From positions 1 through 64,000 of the forward strand of contig JAGVLO010000001.1 of assembly GCA_020049775.1 (NCBI GenBank): DNA of 64,000 nucleotides. Reading direction: 5' to 3'. This DNA is from Alphaproteobacteria bacterium. Its GTDB lineage: Bacteria > Pseudomonadota > Alphaproteobacteria > Rickettsiales > SXRF01. Within the stretch, counting starts at the first letter, position 1; every line of letters starts with the position of its first letter. Positions 7,693 to 15,151 of the stretch are shown here, in pieces. Below the pieces are notes generated by a model that was not told the DNA's origin, searched no databases, and saw only the letters and a list, made by a program, of their open reading frames with translations. Made by a program: the position numbers and the translations under genes.

Positions 7693-10600
7693 TTATTTCT
7701 TGGTGCCGCCTATGGCATCCAGACCGGCGATTTTTATACGCGCGCGGTAATTTTCTACAAATGAGCGTGTCTGTGACAGCGAACTCATAATATCGTCAAA
7801 ATTGGTGGGCGTAGGCTCCACTTCGGTTGCCGTGATAAAATTAAAGAGCGGCTTATATGGATTGTTAGTCGCTAGCAGCGGCTCGAAATAATCGCGCAGA
7901 TATTGCAACTGGACGCGATTATCCTGGAAAATATAGGCGAGCGCCAACTTGAGTACGGCATCACTCTCATCCAGCGTAAGCGGTGCGGTCACGTCCTTGC
8001 GCGCCTTAAGTATGGACTCAACACCAGAAATTACACGTGTCCAGTCTTTCTGCTGCCAGAAAATGCCTACGCGAATGCTCTCGGCATCAGACGATATATC
8101 GTTGGCAATAACCTGTAGCGCCTTGTCATGTTTATCAAGCTGACTGAGTGCTTCTGCCAGCAAGCGGTTGCGTACCAGCCCCAGCGGCTGCGAAATTTCG
8201 CCATACACCGAGTCTTGCAATGCCAGCAATGCCTTTTTGGGATTGCGGTTGAGCAGATGCACGGTTGCCAGTTTTACGCCTGCCTCTGTGCGGGGTTCTT
8301 TTTCGGTTTCACGCATCTGGCGGTCAAGCAGCGCTGCCGCTTGATCCAGCAGATCAACTGCTACCAGTTTATCTGCCAGCATGTTCACGATTTCATTGCC
8401 GACATTGCCGCGCGGCACCTGATTTTTATACTGGTAGAATAAAGTAAGCACTTCAAGCGGGGGCATAGTATCTGCAATGCCTTCATCGAACATTGCTACG
8501 AACGTGTCTTCCATCTTGCGTGCCATTTCAATAGCGGCTGGCGTATTGGGAAATGATTCAACACCGCCGGACCATATACGCATGGCGTTGGTGTAATCCT
8601 TGCGCTCCGAATACATGCCGCCAAGCAAGCCCAATACCTTCATTTCCATATTATCGCCATGCCACGCCATACGCAGGCGCTCAAGCCGGTCGATTGCCTT
8701 TTCACGGTCTATAGTCCCCTGCTCCATGCCCCATAATATGCGTGAAAATTCTGCCCGTGCCTGTACAAAGGGAGCGCGGTGATTTTCAGCAAGCTTGTCC
8801 CACATCTCAATGGCTTCATCCTGTTGACCGGTAGCGGCGGAAATAACCGCCAGCAGGTAGTTAACATAATCCTGAATCCCAGGCAGGAGGTTTCCATCCT
8901 GCAACGAATCAAACACCTTCAATGCTGTGTTATATTCCTTGGCCTCAACTGCCCTGTCTGCCGCGACAATCGCAAGACGCTGGCGGAACAGCGGCGGATA
9001 CTTACTGATATAGTCGTTATTTATATCCATGTAGCTGTACTGACCGGGATTGCCGAGCAGGTCGGCAAGCATGCTACGCCAATAATCGACTTCCTTGTTG
9101 TTGTTCAGCTCGGATGCTGAAAAATCACGCGCAGCTTCTGCATAGCGCGCCATCAGAAAATTCGCCGCACCATGCATGGCAGCAAGTTTTGCACTGCGGT
9201 AAAATACGATACTGGTACGCGAAATACTCTCCAACTGCCCCAGCGCTTCGGGGGCCATGCCTTCGCTGAGAAAAATCTGCGCCAGGCGTAAGCGTGCGCG
9301 GTTTGCATCATCTACCGTTTTTGCCGAGACAATCTCTTGCAGAAGTTCGGTTTTTAATTTGTTGCGGTCTTTATCTTCGGGGACTTTCCACGCATTGAAC
9401 GGAAAGAGTGTGCTGCTGCTTTGCAATACAGGCTGTGGGCGTTTTTCATCAGTGCTGGCTGCGGTAGGCAATCCCGGCGTCAGCGTAATACCCTGGCGCG
9501 GGGAAATTCGCAGGCCGTTTCGCTGCTGCAGCACCTGCACATCGTCAGCTTTTTTCATCACCACAATGCCCTGTGCTGTTTCCAGCAGGGTGAAGTCAAT
9601 GAATTCGCGTTTATACAGCAGGCCCTCACCCAGCTTGAACGATGGCGTTATCACCAAAGTATCGCCGACTTGAGGATCGGTGATTTCAAACGATTCGGAC
9701 ATTTCCAGCGCCGGTATGAATACATGCGGCGGCACTGGCGGATCTGTTTTCAACTCAACCTTAAGCGCATTGGATATCAGCCTGCTTTTCGGAGTAAGCA
9801 GAATCGCCCATTCAAATTTGCCTTCTTCTTTGGCAATCGTAGGGAATACCGTGCTTTCAACGGGCATGCGCAGCGCAGTCACCTGCTGCGCGGGGAAAAT
9901 TTCCGCCTTGCCTATAACCGTTTGTGGCAGGTTATTAAAATCTGACAAATCCAGTGCAACATGTTTGTTAAACACAATCCACAACATGCCTGAGCGAATA
10001 AACACGGCAGATGCCGTACGCTCATTAAACGGAAAACGTAACGTAGCACTGTCATCAGCAGCAGAAATGCCTACTTTCAGCGCACCGGGTATTGCGGCAT
10101 CCGTTGCCTTGGCTGGTGTTTCATCACTCCTTTTTACCGACTCGTCTGCCGGCTTTTCCGGGTTCAGGAACGGTTCTTCAAGGACACTCTTTTTTTCTTT
10201 TGGCTTTAACTCCGTCTCCGTAAGTTTTTTGTCTTCCGGTTTTGCAGACGCTGCCTCAGATTTATCTTCTTTTGCTGCTGATTCTTTATCTTCTTTTGAT
10301 ATCTTCTTTTTGTTAAGCGCCGACTTAATCATGTCCGATACTTTTTCGATCGTACCTTTGTCAACTTCCGGCTCTACTTCTTCAATTACCGCAGGTGACG
10401 CAGGCGCTGCCGTGGCTGTTTGTTCTTGTGGTGCTTCTTCTGCTGCAGCGGGCTGGGTTTCCGCCGCCGGCGCTGTCGTTTTCTCGTCGGTGCTGGCAGC
10501 AGGCTTAGTTTCTGCCTGCGCAACAGGAGCGACAACAGGAATAGGCTTTGGCTCTGGCTTAGCCTCGGCAGCTGCGGGAGGTTTTTCTTCTGCTTTCGCT

Positions 10601-11151
10601 TGTGTCTGCAATGGTTTTTGTTCAACAGGTTTTTCTTCACCGGCAGCAGGTGTCAGCTTATCAAGCTTCTGTGCTTTTGTATCCATGACCGGTTTGCTTG
10701 TCGGCTTTGCCAGCGGCGGGGCAGCGGGTGATTTTTTGCTGCTGCGAGATTTTTGCGGATCAAGTCCAATCAACTCAACACCGTTATTCTGGTCCTTTTT
10801 GAAGGTACGGATAGTGTATGGCTGGTCGAGCGTAAAAATAACGGTTTTGCCGTCTGCCTTACGCTGCGCGCTGGTCACATACGGGTAAAGCTGCGACAAA
10901 ACATGACTGAAGTCACCACCAACATTGCGGTCAAACGTAACGGTAAGGACATTCCCCTTGAGGTGGGCGCCAAAATCCCCTGCCTTGGTCCATTGGAAGA
11001 TAATTTTTGCACTGCTACCCTGCAATTGCCCGCGCATGATGGCCATGTCAGGCTTGGGTGCAGCCACGGCCTGCGGGGCCTGTAGCAACAGATAGCTACC
11101 GACAAAAGCAGATAAAATATTATTTATCAACAGCTTGTTTTTTAGTTTCAT
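7693..11151 (-). CDS. Large exported TPR protein, FimV-like in layout
   Basis: The 1152-aa protein has a signal peptide ending about residue 31 (QAVAAPKP). A beta-rich AMIN-like region (about 35-135) is followed by a low-complexity Pro/Ala/Glu/Lys stretch (about 140-345), a second beta-rich region (345-560) and a helical tail with TPR-like repeats (about 610-1150). The layout recalls FimV/HubP-type polar organisers, but there is no visible LysM and I see only general resemblance. It lies downstream of cheY and cheZ on the same strand, 113 nt after cheZ, without an obvious terminator, so it may belong to the motility/chemotaxis set (inference). The large antisense open frame at 9680-10888 is a shadow of its biased composition. 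Confidence 0.8.
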   Translation of the reverse strand: MKLKNKLLINNILSAFVGSYLLLQAPQAVAAPKPDMAIMRGQLQGSSAKIIFQWTKAGDFGAHLKGNVLTVTFDRNVGGDFSHVLSQLYPYVTSAQRKADGKTVIFTLDQPYTIRTFKKDQNNGVELIGLDPQKSRSSKKSPAAPPLAKPTSKPVMDTKAQKLDKLTPAAGEEKPVEQKPLQTQAKAEEKPPAAAEAKPEPKPIPVVAPVAQAETKPAASTDEKTTAPAAETQPAAAEEAPQEQTATAAPASPAVIEEVEPEVDKGTIEKVSDMIKSALNKKKISKEDKESAAKEDKSEAASAKPEDKKLTETELKPKEKKSVLEEPFLNPEKPADESVKRSDETPAKATDAAIPGALKVGISAADDSATLRFPFNERTASAVFIRSGMLWIVFNKHVALDLSDFNNLPQTVIGKAEIFPAQQVTALRMPVESTVFPTIAKEEGKFEWAILLTPKSRLISNALKVELKTDPPVPPHVFIPALEMSESFEITDPQVGDTLVITPSFKLGEGLLYKREFIDFTLLETAQGIVVMKKADDVQVLQQRNGLRISPRQGITLTPGLPTAASTDEKRPQPVLQSSSTLFPFNAWKVPEDKDRNKLKTELLQEIVSAKTVDDANRARLRLAQIFLSEGMAPEALGQLESISRTSIVFYRSAKLAAMHGAANFLMARYAEAARDFSASELNNNKEVDYWRSMLADLLGNPGQYSYMDINNDYISKYPPLFRQRLAIVAADRAVEAKEYNTALKVFDSLQDGNLLPGIQDYVNYLLAVISAATGQQDEAIEMWDKLAENHRAPFVQARAEFSRILWGMEQGTIDREKAIDRLERLRMAWHGDNMEMKVLGLLGGMYSERKDYTNAMRIWSGGVESFPNTPAAIEMARKMEDTFVAMFDEGIADTMPPLEVLTLFYQYKNQVPRGNVGNEIVNMLADKLVAVDLLDQAAALLDRQMRETEKEPRTEAGVKLATVHLLNRNPKKALLALQDSVYGEISQPLGLVRNRLLAEALSQLDKHDKALQVIANDISSDAESIRVGIFWQQKDWTRVISGVESILKARKDVTAPLTLDESDAVLKLALAYIFQDNRVQLQYLRDYFEPLLATNNPYKPLFNFITATEVEPTPTNFDDIMSSLSQTRSFVENYRARIKIAGLDAIGGTKK

Positions 11152-11264
11152 GCGTCCCTACTGAAGCAGAGTGTACACTGCTCCCTACGCCTAATTTATT
11201 GCATGGCGGGACAGAAAAAAAGCAAAAAAGACCTTAATTCAGATAATCAGGCCAAATATACGGA

Positions 11265-11921
11265 TTAATTTTTACCGCCGAGGCTGGCAAACAAGGCGTC
11301 GATATCAGCCTGTGACGAGGCATCACCAGGCAGCTGCGGGCCATTAAGCAGGTCTTTGTCTGTCAATGGCTTGGCAGGCTCATCACTGCCTGATGCAAGC
11401 ATTTCATTGCCAAACAGCTCGTTAAGCTTGTTTATGCGCTCTTCAATATTGGCCAGAAGCTTGATTACCCTGTTAATGCGCTGACCGGTAATATCCTGAA
11501 AATTACAGGCCTCGTAGATTGCAGAGGTCATAGCCATGATCTCCTTGGCACGGTCACCACCAAGGCCGGTGGCCATGTTGCTTATCTGGTCGGCGGCATC
11601 CATGATGCTGGTAGTGGCTTTCTCGGTTGCCTTGATTACCTCATCAAGATGCTGCGAGGCATCCATAATGACCTGTTCTTTCTTGTCATTAGTGGAAATG
11701 GCAAAAATTTCCTGCTTTGCATCCACGATATACTGCGCAAGACGCTTGATTTCCTGATGCATGAACACATCGGTGGTCGCCGTGGAAGGCGCCAGTGATG
11801 ACGCCATGTTTAGGAACATGCCCCCCACATCCTCAAGAGAAAGATCGCCTTTCTGCTCGCGGAGTTTGACGAGATTAAGAAGCAGTGCCTTGCCCAGCTT
11901 CATCTGTGTATCGGTAGACAT
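11265..11921 (-). CDS. cheZ: CheY-P phosphatase CheZ
   Basis: CheZ speeds dephosphorylation of CheY-P and so ends the motor-switching signal. In this 218-aa protein the long helical hairpin carries the catalytic stretch FQDITGQ, with Asp143 and Gln147 at the same numbers as the catalytic residues of E. coli CheZ. The C-terminus (DIDALFASLG) matches the short CheY-binding tail seen in the family. It sits 21 nt downstream of cheY, supporting co-transcription. Both functional ends are intact, so it should be active. Confidence 0.9.
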   Translation of the reverse strand: MSTDTQMKLGKALLLNLVKLREQKGDLSLEDVGGMFLNMASSLAPSTATTDVFMHQEIKRLAQYIVDAKQEIFAISTNDKKEQVIMDASQHLDEVIKATEKATTSIMDAADQISNMATGLGGDRAKEIMAMTSAIYEACNFQDITGQRINRVIKLLANIEERINKLNELFGNEMLASGSDEPAKPLTDKDLLNGPQLPGDASSQADIDALFASLGGKN

Positions 11922-11942
11922 AAGAAATCCCTGTTTAAATTT

Positions 11943-12329
11943 TTAGAATTCACCGATGACACTGGTCATTTTTGTCTTCAGTGTTTCTGCATTAAAAGGC
12001 TTAACAATGTAATTGCTGACGCCGGCCTGCTTGGCAGCGATCACGTTTTCCGGCTTGCTTTCTGCTGTCACCATGATGAAGGGCAGGTTCTTAAGCTTGT
12101 CGTTGGCGCGTACCTGCTTGAGCAGCTCCATTCCGGTCACCGGTTCCATGTTCCAATCAGAAATAACCATGTTGAAATTGTCTTCCTGAAGCTTCTTGAA
12201 GGCTTCACCACCATCAGCTGCCTCATCCACATTTTCAAATCCCAGCTGCTTGAGTAGATTCCGTACAATACGGCGCATGGTGTTATAATCATCGACAACC
12301 AGTATGCGCATTTTTTTATCTACAGCCAT
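11943..12329 (-). CDS. cheY: Chemotaxis response regulator CheY
   Basis: A stand-alone receiver domain of 128 aa with all active-site residues: acidic pair Asp13-Asp14, phospho-acceptor Asp58 (ISDWNM), the Thr of MVTAES and the Lys of IVKPF. No output domain follows, as expected for the motor-binding CheY. I chose the ATG at 12329; the open frame runs to 12377 but the extra residues do not fit the family. It is first in the cheY-cheZ-TPR run. No kinase or receptor gene is in the window. Confidence 0.92.
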   Translation of the reverse strand: MAVDKKMRILVVDDYNTMRRIVRNLLKQLGFENVDEAADGGEAFKKLQEDNFNMVISDWNMEPVTGMELLKQVRANDKLKNLPFIMVTAESKPENVIAAKQAGVSNYIVKPFNAETLKTKMTSVIGEF

Positions 12330-12681
12330 AACCCTAAACCCGTTTCTTTTGTGAAAGTAAAAGTGCGAACAACACAAGCCTAACTCTAGCCGTGATATTT
12401 TAAAGTAAGGTTAAGGCGTCTGGCAAAAAAGGGCTAAAAAATGATTAACGCTACAGGCGCTTACAACGCTGGTATGCCTGTATTTTCAGGCGTTGCCACG
12501 TATCGCCCTGTCACTTAAAGCACATATATTTTTTAGCATACCGCATACATTTTAGTATAGCTGGTCAGCAATTAACCAGATGTTGCCCGGAAAAAGATTA
12601 ATATTTACAACCGGCTGTATTACAAGCTGTCAACGGTAAAAAGCGACATGAAAAATAAAAAAACCTTGACTTATATTTCCA
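12330..12681. other. Non-coding stretch between cheY and the ydcH promoter
   Basis: No convincing coding frame on either strand. The right end leads into the ydcH promoter; the left end should hold the cheY promoter on the minus strand, but I see no clear box. Several short direct and inverted motifs around 12460-12500 (repeats of GGCGTT/AACGC type) are too weak to call. Confidence 0.5.
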
Positions 12682-12711
12682 TTGAACAGGAAGTCAAGCT
12701 GTTTCTATAAT
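12682..12711 (+). promoter_or_regulatory. Sigma-70-type promoter of the ydcH leader
   Basis: TTGAAC at 12682-12687 and a perfect TATAAT at 12706-12711 are 18 bp apart. Transcription would start near 12718, just before the first hairpin of the leader. A second possible -35 (TTGACT at 12666) is too far away. Confidence 0.6.
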
Positions 12712-12717
12712 AGTGAT

Positions 12718-12840
12718 AGTCGGGTTAATCCCGATTTACCCTGATAAAAGTACCGGCAGCCTAAAAGGTCGCAATTCAGACCTCCTGCCGGCACGTCAGG
12801 GGCGTGATTTTCCACCTTGCTAGGGTGCGGAAATTTTTTT
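12718..12840 (+). ncRNA. Structured RNA: terminated small RNA or attenuator leader of ydcH
   Basis: From the predicted start site the RNA folds into three hairpins. The first is TCGGG/CCCGA (12720-12724 with 12730-12734). The second is a long stem, CCGGCAG/CTGCCGG (12753-12759 with 12785-12791), topped by AGGTC/GACCT (12766-12770 with 12779-12783). The third is a terminator-like hairpin with seven T. A small competing stem, CACG/CGTG (12792-12795 with 12803-12806), adjoins the second. The ydcH start lies 34 nt after the T run. It could be a free sRNA of about 120 nt or a leader that aborts transcription under some condition. I do not match it to a known RNA family. Confidence 0.55.
12809..12840 (+). 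terminator. Terminator/attenuator hairpin ahead of ydcH
   Basis: Stem TTTCC-ACC (12809-12816) pairs with GGT (12824-12826) and GGAAA (12829-12833) with a 2-nt bulge, followed by seven T. It faces the ydcH direction and lies between the promoter and the gene. Confidence 0.65.
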
Positions 12841-12873
12841 CGTAAGTTATTTTTCTAGAAAGGAATGCTTACT

Positions 12874-13071
12874 ATGTCCATCCAAGCACATGTTGATTCG
12901 CTTGCAGAAAAGCGTGTTCAGATTAAGGAAGCAATTGCTGTTGAATCGGCTCGTCCGATGCCCGATTTCACAGTGATTACTAACTTGAAAAAGCAAAATC
13001 TGGCATTGAAGGAAGAAATGCAGCGATACTTTGTTATGCTGGGAGGCAAAAACTACAACGCTTCTTCGTAA
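12874..13071 (+). CDS. YdcH family small protein (DUF465)
   Basis: A 65-aa protein with the DUF465 layout: two helices rich in Lys/Glu joined by the RPMPDF turn, and the diagnostic LKKQNLALKEEMQR. Such proteins are predicted helical hairpins; no biochemical role is firmly known. The ATG at 12874 is preferred to that at 12865 because the AAGGA at 12860-12864 is correctly spaced for it. The gene has its own promoter, structured leader and terminator, so it is a single-gene unit. Confidence 0.85.
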   Translation: MSIQAHVDSLAEKRVQIKEAIAVESARPMPDFTVITNLKKQNLALKEEMQRYFVMLGGKNYNASS

Positions 13072-13108
13072 GCACCAATTTCTAAGTTGGTAGTTTAGCT
13101 AGTCTAGA

Positions 13109-13146
13109 AAAATACCCAGGCATCACTGCCTGGGTATTTTGTTTTT
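13109..13146. terminator. Strong terminator between ydcH and the helicase gene
   Basis: A 13-bp perfect stem (13109-13121 with 13128-13140, core ACCCAGGC/GCCTGGGT) has a 6-nt loop and a T-rich tail. The left flank is A-rich, so it could also serve the convergent helicase transcript. Confidence 0.92.
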
Positions 13147-13167
13147 GGAGTATATTAAAACGTATAT

Positions 13168-14478
13168 TTAGGCGCTAACCACTTGACGCGGTGCATGCGC
13201 ATGACCGCCAGCAGCACCCGCAGGCTTGCGGAAACGGCGGCGGCGTCCACCTTCACGGCTGCCACCATTCTCACCTGAAGAATGTTTGGCTTTGGCGTCA
13301 CGCTGGCCGTGGCCATTGTTAGCTTTGTTGCCTTTGTAGCCGCCGGACTTGCCGCTTGGCCTTCCATGCCTTGGCGGCATAGGCGGAAGCGGTTGGCCCG
13401 GGTTCAGCAATTTCTGTATATCGCGCCACAGCAATCCGTCTTCCGGTGCAATAAAGCAAATCGCCGAGCCTTCCGCACCATTACGGGCTGTGCGGCCAAT
13501 GCGGTGAATGTAATCTTCCGGACATTGCGGCAGATCATAGTTGATGACATGCTCGATATGCGGAATATCCAGACCACGCGCCGCGATGTCAGTGGCGACA
13601 AGAATACGGAATTGTTTGTCGCGGAATCCCTGAATCACTTTTTCGCGTTTGCGCTGGTGCAAGTCGCCATGAATGGTATCGGCCTTGAAGTGCATCTTGT
13701 GCAGACGCTCTGCCATACGGTCGGCACCACGCTTCGTTTTCACGAACACGATGATAGAACCTTCACGCGTTTTGATCTGATTTACTAACTCATCAAATTT
13801 GGCAGCCTGCGCCACATGCATAACTTCCTGCTGGATGTTAACATGAGGCTTGGAGTTGCTGTCAACGGCGATACGCTCCGGATTGTTGAGGTAGCGGGCA
13901 GACATTTTGACAATCGCATCCGGCAGGGTAGCCGAGAACATCAATGTCTGGCGGCCTTGCGGAATAAACTTCAATATGCGCTCGATCTGTATGCCAAAAC
14001 CCATGTCCAGCATGCGGTCTGTTTCATCAAGCACAAGGTAATTCACATCGTGCAGGATGAGGTTGCCGCGTTCCAGATGGTCGTTGATACGGCCAGGCGT
14101 GCCCACAATAATACGCGGGCGCATGCGCAACATAGCGCATTGCTTGGTCATGGAATCACCGCCGATAAGCAGGGCGGTTGGGATAAAACTGCGTTTGCCG
14201 AGCAAATCGTTGATAACACTCATTACCTGTGCGGCCAATTCACGCGTGGGGGTCAGCACCAGGGCGCTGCCACGGGGAGAAGCCATAATCTTGGTAATCA
14301 TTGGAATCGCAAAGGCCGCTGTTTTTCCGGTACCGGTGGCAGCAGAGCCTAGTATATCCCTGCCTTGCATGGCAAAAGGAATTGCCTTTGCCTGAATAGG
14401 CGTAGGCGTAGTGTATTGCATGCGCTCCAGAGAAGCAGCAAGCGCGGCCGGAAGGCCGAATTCTTGAAATGTAGACAT
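13168..14478 (-). CDS. DEAD-box ATP-dependent RNA helicase (RhlE-like)
   Basis: An RNA-unwinding ATPase of 436 aa. Helicase motifs appear in order: Q motif (YTTPTPIQ), motif I AATGTGKT, Ia PTRELA, motif II written DETD instead of DEAD, SAT, and motif VI HRIGRTAR. A Gly/Lys/Arg-rich C-terminal tail (about 375-436) resembles the RNA-binding tails of RhlE-type proteins. It follows the cold-shock gene on the same strand with 131 nt between, suggesting a cold-induced pair. The intervening DNA contains a long-range inverted repeat. The Ala-to-Thr change in motif II is not expected to abolish ATP hydrolysis, but it is uncommon. Confidence 0.92.
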   Translation of the reverse strand: MSTFQEFGLPAALAASLERMQYTTPTPIQAKAIPFAMQGRDILGSAATGTGKTAAFAIPMITKIMASPRGSALVLTPTRELAAQVMSVINDLLGKRSFIPTALLIGGDSMTKQCAMLRMRPRIIVGTPGRINDHLERGNLILHDVNYLVLDETDRMLDMGFGIQIERILKFIPQGRQTLMFSATLPDAIVKMSARYLNNPERIAVDSNSKPHVNIQQEVMHVAQAAKFDELVNQIKTREGSIIVFVKTKRGADRMAERLHKMHFKADTIHGDLHQRKREKVIQGFRDKQFRILVATDIAARGLDIPHIEHVINYDLPQCPEDYIHRIGRTARNGAEGSAICFIAPEDGLLWRDIQKLLNPGQPLPPMPPRHGRPSGKSGGYKGNKANNGHGQRDAKAKHSSGENGGSREGGRRRRFRKPAGAAGGHAHAPRQVVSA

Positions 14479-14504
14479 ATTATCCTTAAAGCGGCTCTAC
14501 AAGT

Positions 14505-14552
14505 GACGCGGCCATAAATAGACAGAAGCCGCGCAACCATAATGGCCGCGTC
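14505..14552 (-). promoter_or_regulatory. Inverted repeat in the leader of the helicase gene
   Basis: A perfect 11-bp inverted repeat (GACGCGGCCAT at 14505-14515, ATGGCCGCGTC at 14542-14552) encloses 26 nt. Within the loop AGCCGC (14527-14532) can alternatively pair with GCGGCT (14491-14496) next to the helicase start, which would form a pseudoknot or a switch. A further stem, GGGGC/GCCCC (14568-14572 with 14587-14591), lies between it and the csp stop. None has a T tail, so read-through from csp is plausible. Confidence 0.55.
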
Positions 14553-14609
14553 GTTGTATACCGATAAGGGGCAGTGCCTAAAGGACGCCCCCGAAGGATA
14601 TGGGTTTAA

Positions 14610-14819
14610 TTAAGCTGCAACCAGCTTAAGATTTGCTGCAGAGGTCTTGCCCTTGTTGGTGGCAAGTTCGTAGCTTACTTTCTGACCTTCGTTCAGGTTA
14701 GACAAGCCAGCCTGCTGCAGGGCGCTGATATGTACAAACACATCGCTGCCACCCTGATCGGGCTGAATGAAACCGTAACCTTTAGTCATATTGAACCATT
14801 TAACAATACCAGTAGCCAT
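14610..14819 (-). CDS. Cold-shock domain protein (CspA family)
   Basis: A 69-aa RNA chaperone with a single cold-shock domain: RNP1-like KGYGFI, RNP2-like VFVHIS and the GIVKWFN start. It keeps mRNAs open at low temperature or in stationary phase. The ATG at 14819 is set by AAGGAG six bases upstream and by the family; the open frame upstream to 14933 does not resemble coding sequence. It is followed by the helicase gene. Confidence 0.95.
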   Translation of the reverse strand: MATGIVKWFNMTKGYGFIQPDQGGSDVFVHISALQQAGLSNLNEGQKVSYELATNKGKTSAANLKLVAA

Positions 14820-15151
14820 AATAATCTCCTTTAAACGTATGGCATTAAACGCATACGACAACTGCGCCGCATGCTTGGGAGCTTCGTAACCTCCGGTGTA
14901 CAACAAGGTACGACCGAGGAAACTCTTGGCCACACGTCACGAAAGAAACAGCCTTAAAGGAAGATCTTACCTGCACCTCTTTAATGCAGCCGCTATGCCC
15001 CGACTTAATAACCACGGGGTTCGCGGTGATAGAATGGAAAGAGTCTGATACTTAACTCAAGGCATATGTTTTAACACATCCTTTTGGGTTTAGCAAGCCA
15101 TCAGCGCAAAATCTCCTGTTTTTTAGGGGTTTTAATGCCCAGAAGCATAAA
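14820..15151 (-). promoter_or_regulatory. Long leader and promoter region of csp
   Basis: This 332-nt gap has no convincing gene. On the minus strand it holds a hairpin about 70 nt before the csp start (14890-14901 with 14908-14919, ends CCTC/GAGG, one mismatch region and a GTAC core). Long structured leaders are typical of cspA-type genes, where they act as thermosensors. A possible promoter (TTGCTA then TAAAAC on the minus strand, around 15100 to 15070) would give a leader of over 200 nt. The end near 15150 carries the ABC transporter terminus. Confidence 0.5.

Noticed and set aside
9680-10888. 402-aa Ser/Ala-rich plus-strand frame
   Set aside because: Antisense to the TPR protein's low-complexity linker; composition is a mirror of Ala/Glu/Lys codons.
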